Shown here: positions 1-6,742 of the stretch, in pieces
How positions within the stretch are numbered: the stretch's first letter is position 1
Layout of the letters: every line of letters begins with the position of its first letter
Assembly: GCA_027858355.1 (NCBI GenBank)
Contig: JAQICW010000663.1
Span: forward strand, 1 to 12,183
Source: Desulfobacula sp.
GTDB lineage: Bacteria; Desulfobacterota; Desulfobacteria; Desulfobacterales; Desulfobacteraceae
Direction of reading: 5' to 3'
DNA: 12,183 nt
Made by a program: the position numbers and the translations under genes
Notes under the pieces: generated by a model
The model's database searches: none
Told to the model about the DNA's origin: nothing
Seen by the model: the letters and a program-made list of their open reading frames with translations, nothing else

Positions 1-58
1 ACACTTTGTAATTGTTAATATTTGTAGTGTTTTCCTGCACTTACTCAATTTGTTGTTA
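1..58. mobile_element. Probable terminal tip of an element integrated in tRNA-Glu (lies mostly left of the window)
   Basis: These 58 AT-rich bases sit where the 5' half of a tRNA-Glu gene should be and show no resemblance to a tRNA acceptor strand, D-arm or the start of an anticodon arm. No coding frame is evident. Because a clean 3' half of the tRNA begins at about 59, the simplest reading is that these bases are the end of an integrated element whose body lies outside the window. No integrase or recombination arm site can be identified in so short a stretch. The element itself is inferred, not seen. Confidence 0.45.
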
Positions 59-106
59 CGCCCTTTCACGGCGGCGACAGGGGTTCGAATCCCCTTGGGG
101 ACGCCA
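59..106 (+). tRNA. 3' half of tRNA-Glu (anticodon TTC), 5' half missing; probable attachment site
   Basis: The fragment reads as a tRNA-Glu from the anticodon arm onward. The anticodon stem is 59-62 with 70-73, and the position-58/74 pair is lost (A against G). The seven-base loop is 63-69 with TTC at 65-67, followed by a four-base variable region. The T-stem is 79-83 with 91-95 around the loop TTCGAAT. The 3' acceptor strand is 96-102, the discriminator is G103 and an encoded CCA is at 104-106. The sequence from the loop to the CCA is very close to the E. coli tRNA-Glu gene as I remember it. No matching 5' acceptor strand (GTCCCC-type) or D-arm precedes it, so it cannot make a tRNA. Tyrosine recombinases commonly integrate into tRNA 3' halves and leave such a copy at the far end of the element. 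Confidence 0.85.
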
Positions 107-158
107 CTTGAAATAATAAGGCTTTCAGCGTTTTGCTGAGAGCTTTTTTATTTTCAAG
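107..158. terminator. Bidirectional terminator after the tRNA-Glu fragment
   Basis: An inner stem of ten pairs (120-129 with 135-144, two of them G-T) closes a five-base loop and runs into six T residues at 144-149. An outer perfect seven-base repeat (107-113 with 152-158) makes the whole block a near palindrome. On the plus strand it is a good intrinsic terminator for a tRNA gene ending at 106. On the minus strand it lies just past the recD2 stop and could end that transcript too, though its minus-side T-tract is poorer. A native-looking tRNA terminator here suggests that the DNA to the right is the original chromosomal flank. Confidence 0.75.
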
Positions 159-164
159 GAAACA

Positions 165-2660
165 TCAGGGCATCAATAATTGCTGCAAAGCAGTCTGCCG
201 TTTGCTGATATCCTGGTTTTTGATCGCCATTGCAAGGGCTTTTCGGGTACCAACAAAGATGGCCAGTTTTTTTGCTCTGGTTATCCCGGTATAAATTAAA
301 TTCCGAAAAAGCATTTTAAAATGCTGGGTAAGAATCGGGATAATTACAACTTCAAATTCACTTCCCTGGGATTTGTGTATGGTTATGGCATAAGCCAAAT
401 CAAGCTCCATTATATCATTTTGTTTGTAATGAATCAGCCGGTTATCAGGATAGAAAGCAATAGTACAGGTCAAATTAATATTATCAATATCTGAGATTAC
501 GCCAATATCACCGTTAAAGACACCTAAATCATAATTGTTGCGCCTGTGAATTACCCGGTCGCCAATCCTGAAAATTCTTTCCCCGACCTTTAATTGACTT
601 TTGCCTTCAATAAAAGGGTTTGAAGTTTCCTGGATCATTTTGTTTAAACTTATCGTTCCAAGGCTTCCCCTTGTCATGGGAGAAAGAATCTGTATCTCAC
701 TGGCGCCATGATATTTAGGTATCCATTCCTGGTAAAGCGTTCTCACAACATCCAAAGCAGAAAATCCGTAATGAAGAGATGACCAGGGATGAACTTTTTT
801 TACAACAGAAAGTAATTCTTCAACCTTGGTTTCAGCTTTATACACTTTTTGCAGATCCACATATTCAAATTTTTTAGGAATTATTATCTCTGTTTCATAG
901 GGAATCACTGGTTCTTGAATCCGAAACTCAAAAAAATCAGAACCATCAGATTTTTCAGATATATTGCTTTCTAATTCCCAAAATTTGAGGTCATAAAATT
1001 TTTTTACTCTTGTAATAAAATTTATCTGGTCTTTGGTTGCTTCATCTGAATCAAGAAATAAGCAATCATTTTTATCCTGCCATATTTCAGGCTTTTTAAA
1101 TGGTGATTTAATCCAGGGCATATCCCCTTTATTGATCTGATGGGCATATTTGATGATCAGAGATTCCTGGGCCTGCCGAAATATTTTTGTCAGTTTAAAA
1201 CAGGGAACAACCTTAGACATAATTATATCTTTTAAAACATTGCCGGCACCAACCGAGGGTAATTGGTCGGAATCTCCAATGAAGAGCACTTGAGCATTCT
1301 TAGGAACCGCCTTAAGTAGCGATGCTGTTAAGTTGATATCAAGCATTGAACATTCATCAACAATGAGAAAATCTGTTTTTAAAGGTGTTTCTTCATCTTT
1401 TTTAAATTTACCGCCTTGCCACCCTAATAATCTATGGATTGTTTTGGATTCCTTTCCAATAACATCAGTCATCCTTTGAGCTGCTCTGCCGGTTGGTGCA
1501 GCCAAAAGGACTTTTAAGCCCATAGCCTCTATTAATTTAACAATTACAAGAGTAGTGGTTGTTTTACCACACCCTGGTCCACCAGTGAGAATTGAAAATT
1601 TTTCGCAAACAATGCCTTTGGTAGCGGCTGCCTGTTCATCGCTTAAAGAAATGTTTTTTGCTTTGCAATACAAAGATATCCAACGCTCAATTCTTATTCT
1701 TTCAACCTTTGGCGGATTGCCAATAGCAATAATTCTTTTTGCAACATAAAGCTCATCAAAATATAAAGATTTTGAATAATAGCATTGCTCGCTGGTGCTG
1801 GCTTCCACAATAAGATCACGAACCATGAGAAGTTTTTCTTTCTTCATATATTGCAACAGCTCAAGCAGTTTATCAGATAGATCCAATTGTAATAATTCTT
1901 TGACCTGTTTATTAATTTGAGACTCTGTCAGATAACAATGTCCAAAATTTCTGCTTGCAGCCAGAACATGCTTAATGCCTGCCATTATTCTCTGCTGGCT
2001 GTCAGGTTCAAGACCAATACTTAAAGCAACTTTATCTGCAGAGAAAAAACCAATTCCATAAAAGTCATTTGCCAACCGGTAAGGATCTTCTATAACAATT
2101 CTTATTGCATCATCGCCATACTCTTTATAGATCCTTACAGCAAATAAGGTACTGATGCCATGGAATTGTAAAAACATCATGACTTCTCGAATTGCTTTGT
2201 GTTCTGTCCAGGCACAACTTATCATATCAAGTTTTTTTTTGGCTATGCCGGGAACTTCTGTGAGTCTTTCAATATCTTCCTCAAATATATCAAGGGTTTG
2301 TTCGTTAAAATGATGGACTATCTTTTGGGCAGTTTTAGGCCCTACGCCCTTAATAAGGCCTGAACCAAGATATTTTTCCAATGCAGCTATTGTTGCCGGT
2401 TTTTTTTCTTTGGCAACACTTGCCAGGAACTGGCGGCCATATTTAGGGTGAATAGTCCAAGACCCTTGAAATTCCATTGTAGCACCAGCAAATACCTTTG
2501 TCTGATGCACAATGACAGTTTCTTGCCCCTGGGGATTATTAAAGGGCGTTACTCTGAGAATTGACCAGCCATTGTCAGGGTTATGAAACGTGACCCGATC
2601 CACGATCCCTTTTAAAATCTCATTTATAATACCAGTTTGATTAACAGCCTGCTGTCTCAT
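165..2660 (-). CDS. recD2: RecD2-type ATP-dependent 5'-3' DNA helicase (SF1B)
   Basis: RecD2 is a RecBC-independent helicase that unwinds DNA 5' to 3' and is linked to repair and replication-fork maintenance. The 831-residue protein has an N-terminal OB-like region (about 10-90) and helix-hairpin-helix repeats (about 95-210, with GVGPKTAQKI and VPGIAKKKL). It then carries the SF1 helicase core: Walker A GGPGCGKT at 360-367, motif Ia AAPTGRAA near 387, DECSML at 435-440, GDSDQLPSVGAGNVL at 462-476, the KIFRQ arginine motif at 492-496, and AITIHKSQGSEF plus YTGITRAKK near 758-797. The family is usually about 720-750 residues; the excess lies in an insertion at about 555-640, between the KIFRQ motif and the PMTRGSLG region. 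The ATG at 2658-2660 follows a weak AGGAT-type ribosome site. The gene diverges from the motor operon and ends against the tRNA-Glu terminator. Confidence 0.93.
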   Translation of the reverse strand: MRQQAVNQTGIINEILKGIVDRVTFHNPDNGWSILRVTPFNNPQGQETVIVHQTKVFAGATMEFQGSWTIHPKYGRQFLASVAKEKKPATIAALEKYLGSGLIKGVGPKTAQKIVHHFNEQTLDIFEEDIERLTEVPGIAKKKLDMISCAWTEHKAIREVMMFLQFHGISTLFAVRIYKEYGDDAIRIVIEDPYRLANDFYGIGFFSADKVALSIGLEPDSQQRIMAGIKHVLAASRNFGHCYLTESQINKQVKELLQLDLSDKLLELLQYMKKEKLLMVRDLIVEASTSEQCYYSKSLYFDELYVAKRIIAIGNPPKVERIRIERWISLYCKAKNISLSDEQAAATKGIVCEKFSILTGGPGCGKTTTTLVIVKLIEAMGLKVLLAAPTGRAAQRMTDVIGKESKTIHRLLGWQGGKFKKDEETPLKTDFLIVDECSMLDINLTASLLKAVPKNAQVLFIGDSDQLPSVGAGNVLKDIIMSKVVPCFKLTKIFRQAQESLIIKYAHQINKGDMPWIKSPFKKPEIWQDKNDCLFLDSDEATKDQINFITRVKKFYDLKFWELESNISEKSDGSDFFEFRIQEPVIPYETEIIIPKKFEYVDLQKVYKAETKVEELLSVVKKVHPWSSLHYGFSALDVVRTLYQEWIPKYHGASEIQILSPMTRGSLGTISLNKMIQETSNPFIEGKSQLKVGERIFRIGDRVIHRRNNYDLGVFNGDIGVISDIDNINLTCTIAFYPDNRLIHYKQNDIMELDLAYAITIHKSQGSEFEVVIIPILTQHFKMLFRNLIYTGITRAKKLAIFVGTRKALAMAIKNQDISKRQTALQQLLMP

Positions 2661-2808
2661 CTTATCCTAACCCTTGACAATTTCCATACAATGACAGTAG
2701 ATACACCAAAACAATACATGTTTTCAATACGCTAATCAAAAGGATTGAAAAACGCGCTTAGGAAACGTATTTTTTGACAATATATTAGAATAAGGAGGCA
2801 GGTCCCTT
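2661..2808. promoter_or_regulatory. Divergent recD2 / motor-operon intergenic region with a candidate rightward promoter
   Basis: This 148-base AT-rich gap must hold the promoters of both diverging units. For the rightward operon I see TTGAAA at 2745-2750 and TATTTT at 2768-2773, spaced 17, about 35 bases before the start codon. A perfect TTGACA at 2774-2779 has no usable -10 box at the right distance. For recD2, TTGAAA on the minus strand (2722-2727) is a weak -35 candidate without a convincing partner. A strong AAGGAGG ribosome site at 2792-2798 serves the first motor gene. The promoter calls rest on consensus matching alone. Confidence 0.35.
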
Positions 2809-3675
2809 ATGACAAATCCCAGGCATTATCTTTTTTTAACAATTCTTTACCTTCTGGTGGTGGCAGGCATATGTGTTCTCCTGTTGACACCCCTTAAAGC
2901 TGCATTCATGGCTAACTGGGGTTTTAATCTTCTTATCTTTGCAGCTCTTTGTGTGGGCATTGGCATTAATATCTACCAGATCCAGAGGCTGGAGCCTGAA
3001 ATCAAGTGGATTAAAATTTTCCGCACCGGTGATCTGGGCCTGTCTGTTACTGAACCACCAGCATTGCTTTCTCCCCTTGCCAAACATCTGGAAGTGATTC
3101 ACCGGGACCGGTTCCGCTTGTCTGCCCTGTCCCTTAACACGGTTCTGGACGGGATACGAGGTCATTTGGATGAGTCCAGGGAAATCTCCAAATATATGAT
3201 CGGTCTACTGGTGTTCCTGGGGCTTTTAGGCACTTTTTGGGGATTGCTCCAGACCATCGGTTCTGTGGGACAGGTAATCAGCGGTCTGGACGTGGGAACC
3301 CGGGATTTTGTCAATGTGTTTAGTAATTTAAAACAAGGGCTTGAAGAACCGCTTAAAGGTATGGGTACGGCCTTTAGCTCATCCCTGTTTGGTCTGGGCG
3401 GCTCCCTGGTGCTGGGATTTGTCGATATTCAGGCGGGTCATGCCCAGAACCGGTTTTTCAATGAAATGGAAGAATGGTTGACCGGAGTCACTCACCTTGT
3501 GGAAACCGATGAAATGCCTGAAACCAATGCCAATCTTTCTGTTACAGCGTTACAGGATATTGATAATCACCTTAAAATAATGATCAAGCAGATCCATAAA
3601 AATAACCAGGTCATGGCTCATATGTTAAAACAGCAGATTAAACCGTCAGGGGATAACCCAGACCTGAAGAAATAA
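2809..3675 (+). CDS. MotA/TolQ/ExbB-family proton-channel protein, stator half of a wall-anchored motor pair
   Basis: This is a predicted inner-membrane ion-channel subunit of 288 residues. Four hydrophobic segments are visible at about 8-28, 37-55, 128-150 and 185-205. The last two carry the family hallmarks: the glycine-rich GLLGTFWGLLQTIGSVG (138-154) and the PLKGMGTAFSSSLFGLGG stretch (181-198), which line the channel in MotA/TolQ/ExbB. The cytoplasmic loop between helices 2 and 3 is short (about 70 residues), and a charged tail follows residue 206. From memory, the pattern resembles an alphaproteobacterial MotA-like family found next to an OmpA-type partner rather than classical flagellar MotA. 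The stop is followed 12 bases later by its partner, so the two are almost certainly one operon. No tolA, tonB, exbD or flagellar gene is nearby, so the driven process is unknown. A TolQ/ExbB homologue in a broader sense cannot be excluded. Confidence 0.85.
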   Translation: MTNPRHYLFLTILYLLVVAGICVLLLTPLKAAFMANWGFNLLIFAALCVGIGINIYQIQRLEPEIKWIKIFRTGDLGLSVTEPPALLSPLAKHLEVIHRDRFRLSALSLNTVLDGIRGHLDESREISKYMIGLLVFLGLLGTFWGLLQTIGSVGQVISGLDVGTRDFVNVFSNLKQGLEEPLKGMGTAFSSSLFGLGGSLVLGFVDIQAGHAQNRFFNEMEEWLTGVTHLVETDEMPETNANLSVTALQDIDNHLKIMIKQIHKNNQVMAHMLKQQIKPSGDNPDLKK

Positions 3676-3687
3676 CAGGAGATCGCA

Positions 3688-4965
3688 ATGATATCCAAAA
3701 CGCGGCGCATATCAAGTCCTATTACAGCCTGGCCAGGGTATGTTGATGTCCTGTCAGCGCTGTTAATGGTGGTTATCTTTGTGTTGATGATCTTTGTTTT
3801 GGCCCAGTTTCTGCTCAGCGAGGTACTCTATGGCCAGAAAAATGAACTGGCACTTCTCCATAATCAGGTCAGTGAACTGGCCGAGCTTCTGGGGCTTGAA
3901 AAGGAAAAATCCAGCCAGTTGAACACTGAGGTCGGCCGGTTGTCAGATGCAATCATCGGGTTATCCGAAGACAAGGACGTGCTCATGTCCCAGGTTGCAG
4001 AGGATTTGGCCCGGTCTCAAAAAGACAATGCCCAGATAAAACAGCAGATGTTGAACATTGGCAGCCTGAATGAAGACATCCAGACCTTGACCCGGGTAAA
4101 GGATGACCTGGAGCAAAAGGTGGCAGAACTTGCCGTATCCCTTTCTGACAGGGACTATCAGGTTTCGGTATTACGGGACCGTTCAAAGGCACTGACTGCC
4201 AGACTGGTGGATAAAGAAGAAATGACTATATTGGCTCAGGAAAAGATTGAGGAGCAGGATATCCGGATCCAGGCCCTTTCCGTGGTGCTTGAATCCCAGA
4301 AAGAAGCCTTAGCCCGGGAAAAACAGCTATCTGCCAGCGTCAGTGCAGAAGTAGCCCTTCTTTCCGACCAGATCACCAAACTCCGGGCACAGTTGAGGGT
4401 GATCAGTGATGCATTGGCACTGACAAAGACACAGGGCCAGGAAAAGGATGAAAAAATTGCCGAGCTTGGCAAACAATTGAACATTGCCCTGGCCCGGAAG
4501 GTGAGTGAACTTCAAAAATACCGATCAGAATTTTTTGGGAGGCTACAGAAAATTTTAGGCAATAACCCGGCCGTAGAGATACAGGGGGACAGGTTTGTTC
4601 TTCAGGCAGGCCTTCTTTTTGAATCCGGGTCAGCCAACCTGGGCATCCAGGGCCGCAGCCATCTAACAACCCTGGCAAATACTCTATTAGAGATTTCCAG
4701 AAAAATTCCAAATGAGATTAACTGGATATTGCGCATTGACGGTCACACTGACCGGGTTCCCATTAAAACCAAGGACTTTCCGTCCAACTGGGAATTATCG
4801 GCTGCCCGGGCAGTCTCTGTGGTCCGATTTTTGAGTCAAAAAGGCATTCCGGAAAAAAGGATGGCAGCTGCCGGCTTTAGCAAATACCATCCCATAGAAC
4901 TGGCAGACACGCCTGCAGCTTATCAAAAAAATAGACGAATTGAAATCAAGCTGACCAGCCAATAA
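3688..4965 (+). CDS. MotB/OmpA-like motor partner with long periplasmic coiled coil and peptidoglycan-binding domain
   Basis: This 425-residue protein has a short cytoplasmic N-terminus, one membrane helix at about 22-44, a continuous heptad-rich, charge-rich region from about 48 to 275, and a C-terminal OmpA/MotB domain at about 295-423. Asp20 in the PGYVD motif, just before the helix, is the likely equivalent of the ion-carrying aspartate of MotB/ExbD/TolR. OmpA-domain signatures include LLFESGSANL (309-318), DGHTD (351-355), NWELSAARA (367-375) and the RRIEIKL ending, matching the peptidoglycan-contacting region of the family. The coiled coil is several times longer than the MotB linker and could span much of the periplasm. 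The ribosome site AGGAG lies 8 bases before the ATG. The gene is co-transcribed with the preceding channel gene. The biochemical role of this particular pair is not established; flagellar use is unlikely given the context. Confidence 0.85.
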   Translation: MISKTRRISSPITAWPGYVDVLSALLMVVIFVLMIFVLAQFLLSEVLYGQKNELALLHNQVSELAELLGLEKEKSSQLNTEVGRLSDAIIGLSEDKDVLMSQVAEDLARSQKDNAQIKQQMLNIGSLNEDIQTLTRVKDDLEQKVAELAVSLSDRDYQVSVLRDRSKALTARLVDKEEMTILAQEKIEEQDIRIQALSVVLESQKEALAREKQLSASVSAEVALLSDQITKLRAQLRVISDALALTKTQGQEKDEKIAELGKQLNIALARKVSELQKYRSEFFGRLQKILGNNPAVEIQGDRFVLQAGLLFESGSANLGIQGRSHLTTLANTLLEISRKIPNEINWILRIDGHTDRVPIKTKDFPSNWELSAARAVSVVRFLSQKGIPEKRMAAAGFSKYHPIELADTPAAYQKNRRIEIKLTSQ

Positions 4966-4974
4966 ACAGCTTTT

Positions 4975-5007
4975 TAATGGTGAATGGTGAATGGTGAATG
5001 GTGAATG
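4975..5007. repeat. Heptamer tandem repeat (TGAATGG), about 4.5 copies
   Basis: Three perfect head-to-tail copies of TGAATGG at 4981-5001 are flanked by a degenerate partial copy on the left (4975-4980) and a copy with one change on the right (5002-5008). The repeat begins 9 bases after the stop of the OmpA-like gene. Short tandem heptamers of this kind occur in intergenic DNA and can change copy number by replication slippage. There are no spacers and no coding meaning is apparent on the plus strand. Confidence 0.85.
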
Positions 5008-5068
5008 AAAGGACGGTGTCAGGCTTCGCTTATTGTGGTTTATATGAAAGTACTGAGATATGAGTTTT

Positions 5069-5122
5069 GAGTAATGAGAAAAAACCATCAGCTTGGCTTT
5101 TCTCACATTTCATTACTCTTTT
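5069..5122 (+). terminator. Long inverted repeat with T-run, candidate terminator of the motor operon
   Basis: A perfect nine-base inverted repeat (GAGTAATGA at 5069-5077, TCATTACTC at 5110-5118) is followed at once by TTTT. Inside it, GAGAAAA (5077-5083) can also pair with TTTTCTC (5098-5104), extending the arm with a bulge. The spacing is long for a classical terminator and the stem is AT-rich, so strength is uncertain. A second small hairpin, TGCCC/GGGCA, lies at 5134-5147. The rest of the 323-base gap up to der shows no coding frame I can support. Confidence 0.45.
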
Positions 5123-5221
5123 ATAATTTGTTGTGCCCTTCAGGGCATGGCTGTTATTAGATAAGTCCTTGCATGTCGCTGGACAAAATAAAGACAATGT
5201 GAATGGGCAGTATCATACCTA

Positions 5222-5250
5222 TTTATAAATATTTCAATATATTGTATAAG
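5222..5250 (+). promoter_or_regulatory. Candidate sigma-70 promoter of der-rarA
   Basis: TTTATA at 5222-5227 and TATAAG at 5245-5250 are separated by exactly 17 bases, in a strongly AT-rich stretch 39 bases before the der start codon. The -10 box matches consensus at five of six positions and the -35 at four. A good ribosome site, GGAGGG at 5277-5282, lies 6 bases before the ATG. This is a consensus match only. Confidence 0.4.
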
Positions 5251-5288
5251 ATAAAAGTAATTTTTGTTTATTTTTCGGAGGGTAAAAT

Positions 5289-6737
5289 ATGAAACCGGTT
5301 GTGGCCATTCTTGGCCGGCCCAATGTGGGGAAATCCACTTTATTTAACAGGATTACACGCGCTAGAAAAGCGCTTGTTGATGATTTACCTGGTGTGACAA
5401 GAGACAGGCATTATGAAGATGCACTATGGAATGATGTTGAATTTACAGTGATCGATACAGGCGGGTTTTTAAGTACAGATGATGATTATTTTGCCTCCCA
5501 GATTAAAACGCAATTGACAATTGCGGCAGAGCAGGCCGATGTTATCATTTTCATCATGGATGGCCGGGCAGGACTGTCGCCCTACGACCGGGAGCTGGCA
5601 GATTTTTTGCGCAAGATGTCCAAACCCGTATTTTACCTGATCAATAAAATAGAAAGCTACAAACAGCATGATGAACTTTTAGAGTTTTATTCATTGGGCA
5701 TTGATCATTTTTATGAGGTTTCAGCAGAGCACGGTATTGGTGTGGGGGATTTTTTAGATGACCTTGTCCAAGCTCTGCCGGAATATGAGCAGATCCAAGA
5801 AGATGACGATACTCTTATTAAAATTGCCATTGTTGGCCGGCCCAATGTTGGGAAATCTTCACTTGCCAATCGTCTGTTTGGTGAACAGCGCCTTGTGGTC
5901 AATGAAAAGGCCGGTACCACACGGGATGCCATAGAACTTAAGTGTGAGCATAAAGGCAGGCAGTTTGTCCTTGTGGATACTGCGGGTATCCGGCGTAAGG
6001 GCAAAGTCATCCAGAAACTTGAAAAATTTTCCATACTGAAATCTTTAAAGAGTCTTGATGATTGTGATGTGGCATTAATTTTGATTGATTCGGATGAAGG
6101 CATTACAGATCAGGATATTACTATTGCAGGATATGCTGAGGACAGGGGATGTGGTGCCTTGTTCCTGTTAAACAAATGGGATCTTTTAGATGAGGAGCGG
6201 AAAAGTGTTAAAAAGTATATGGAGGATTTAAGGGATAAGGCAAAATTTTTATCCTATGCGCCTGCCATGACAGTTTCAGCCCTTACCGGACAAAGATGTC
6301 ATAAGATCCTGGATGAAGTGGTCAAAATTCATAAAGAATATTGCCACAGGATTAATACTGGTGTGCTGAACCGGATTATTGAAGATGCGGTTTACCGGAC
6401 AGAACCCTCATTGCATAAAGGGAAAAGATTAAAATTTTTCTACGCCACGCAGGTGGCCACAAAACCGCCGTCTTTTGTCTGTTTTGTCAATTTCCCCAAT
6501 GCAGTTCATTTTTCATATAAGCGCTATTTGCTCAATCAGTTAAGGCAGATGATTCCATTGGAAAAAACACCTATCAAACTCTTTTTCAGGGAAAAAACAG
6601 GCAGGATAAAATTTACCGGTAATTCAAAAGAAGATGAAAGAATTTTTCAGAAAAAGAAAAAACATAATACCCAAAGACAAAAAGAGAGAACAGAACAGAG
6701 CAAAAGAAAAAGACAAAGAGATAAGGACAGCTCTTAA
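5289..6737 (+). CDS. der: Ribosome assembly GTPase Der (EngA)
   Basis: Der is an essential double-GTPase needed for maturation of the 50S ribosomal subunit. The 482-residue protein has the expected layout. G domain 1 has P-loop GRPNVGKS at 9-16, DTGG at 56-59, NKIE at 119-122 and SAE at 145-147. G domain 2 has P-loop GRPNVGKS at 183-190, DTAG at 230-233, NKWD at 295-298 and SAL at 330-332. A KH-like RNA-binding domain follows at about 352-440. The glutamate in NKIE replaces the usual aspartate of NKxD; variation at this position in the first domain is, as I recall, known among Der proteins. The C-terminal tail (about 447-482) is extremely lysine/arginine-rich and probably contacts rRNA. The start is fixed by a strong GGAGGG site. 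rarA follows 5 bases after the stop. Confidence 0.97.
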   Translation: MKPVVAILGRPNVGKSTLFNRITRARKALVDDLPGVTRDRHYEDALWNDVEFTVIDTGGFLSTDDDYFASQIKTQLTIAAEQADVIIFIMDGRAGLSPYDRELADFLRKMSKPVFYLINKIESYKQHDELLEFYSLGIDHFYEVSAEHGIGVGDFLDDLVQALPEYEQIQEDDDTLIKIAIVGRPNVGKSSLANRLFGEQRLVVNEKAGTTRDAIELKCEHKGRQFVLVDTAGIRRKGKVIQKLEKFSILKSLKSLDDCDVALILIDSDEGITDQDITIAGYAEDRGCGALFLLNKWDLLDEERKSVKKYMEDLRDKAKFLSYAPAMTVSALTGQRCHKILDEVVKIHKEYCHRINTGVLNRIIEDAVYRTEPSLHKGKRLKFFYATQVATKPPSFVCFVNFPNAVHFSYKRYLLNQLRQMIPLEKTPIKLFFREKTGRIKFTGNSKEDERIFQKKKKHNTQRQKERTEQSKRKRQRDKDSS

Positions 6738-6742
6738 CGAGA

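Noticed and set aside
1..106. A complete tRNA-Glu gene at the left edge
   Set aside because: The 58 bases before the anticodon stem contain no D-arm and no acceptor strand able to pair with 96-102, and the window includes enough sequence for a full gene.
2774..2802. TTGACA at 2774-2779 as the -35 box of the motor operon
   Set aside because: A -10 box at 16-18 bases would overlap the ribosome-binding site and no match to TATAAT is there.
2809..4965. Zorya-type antiphage system (ZorAB) next to a helicase
   Set aside because: The channel subunit lacks the long cytoplasmic tail of ZorA, no ZorC/ZorD/ZorE-like gene is present, and RecD2 is a common chromosomal repair helicase on the opposite strand.
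4975..5008. CRISPR array
   Set aside because: The repeats are seven bases long and directly abut one another, with no spacers and no cas genes.
4236..5106. Several minus-strand frames of 60-100 codons over the OmpA-like gene and the following gap
   Set aside because: They are antisense to a well-supported gene, one runs through the heptamer repeat giving a repetitive peptide, and none has a convincing ribosome site.
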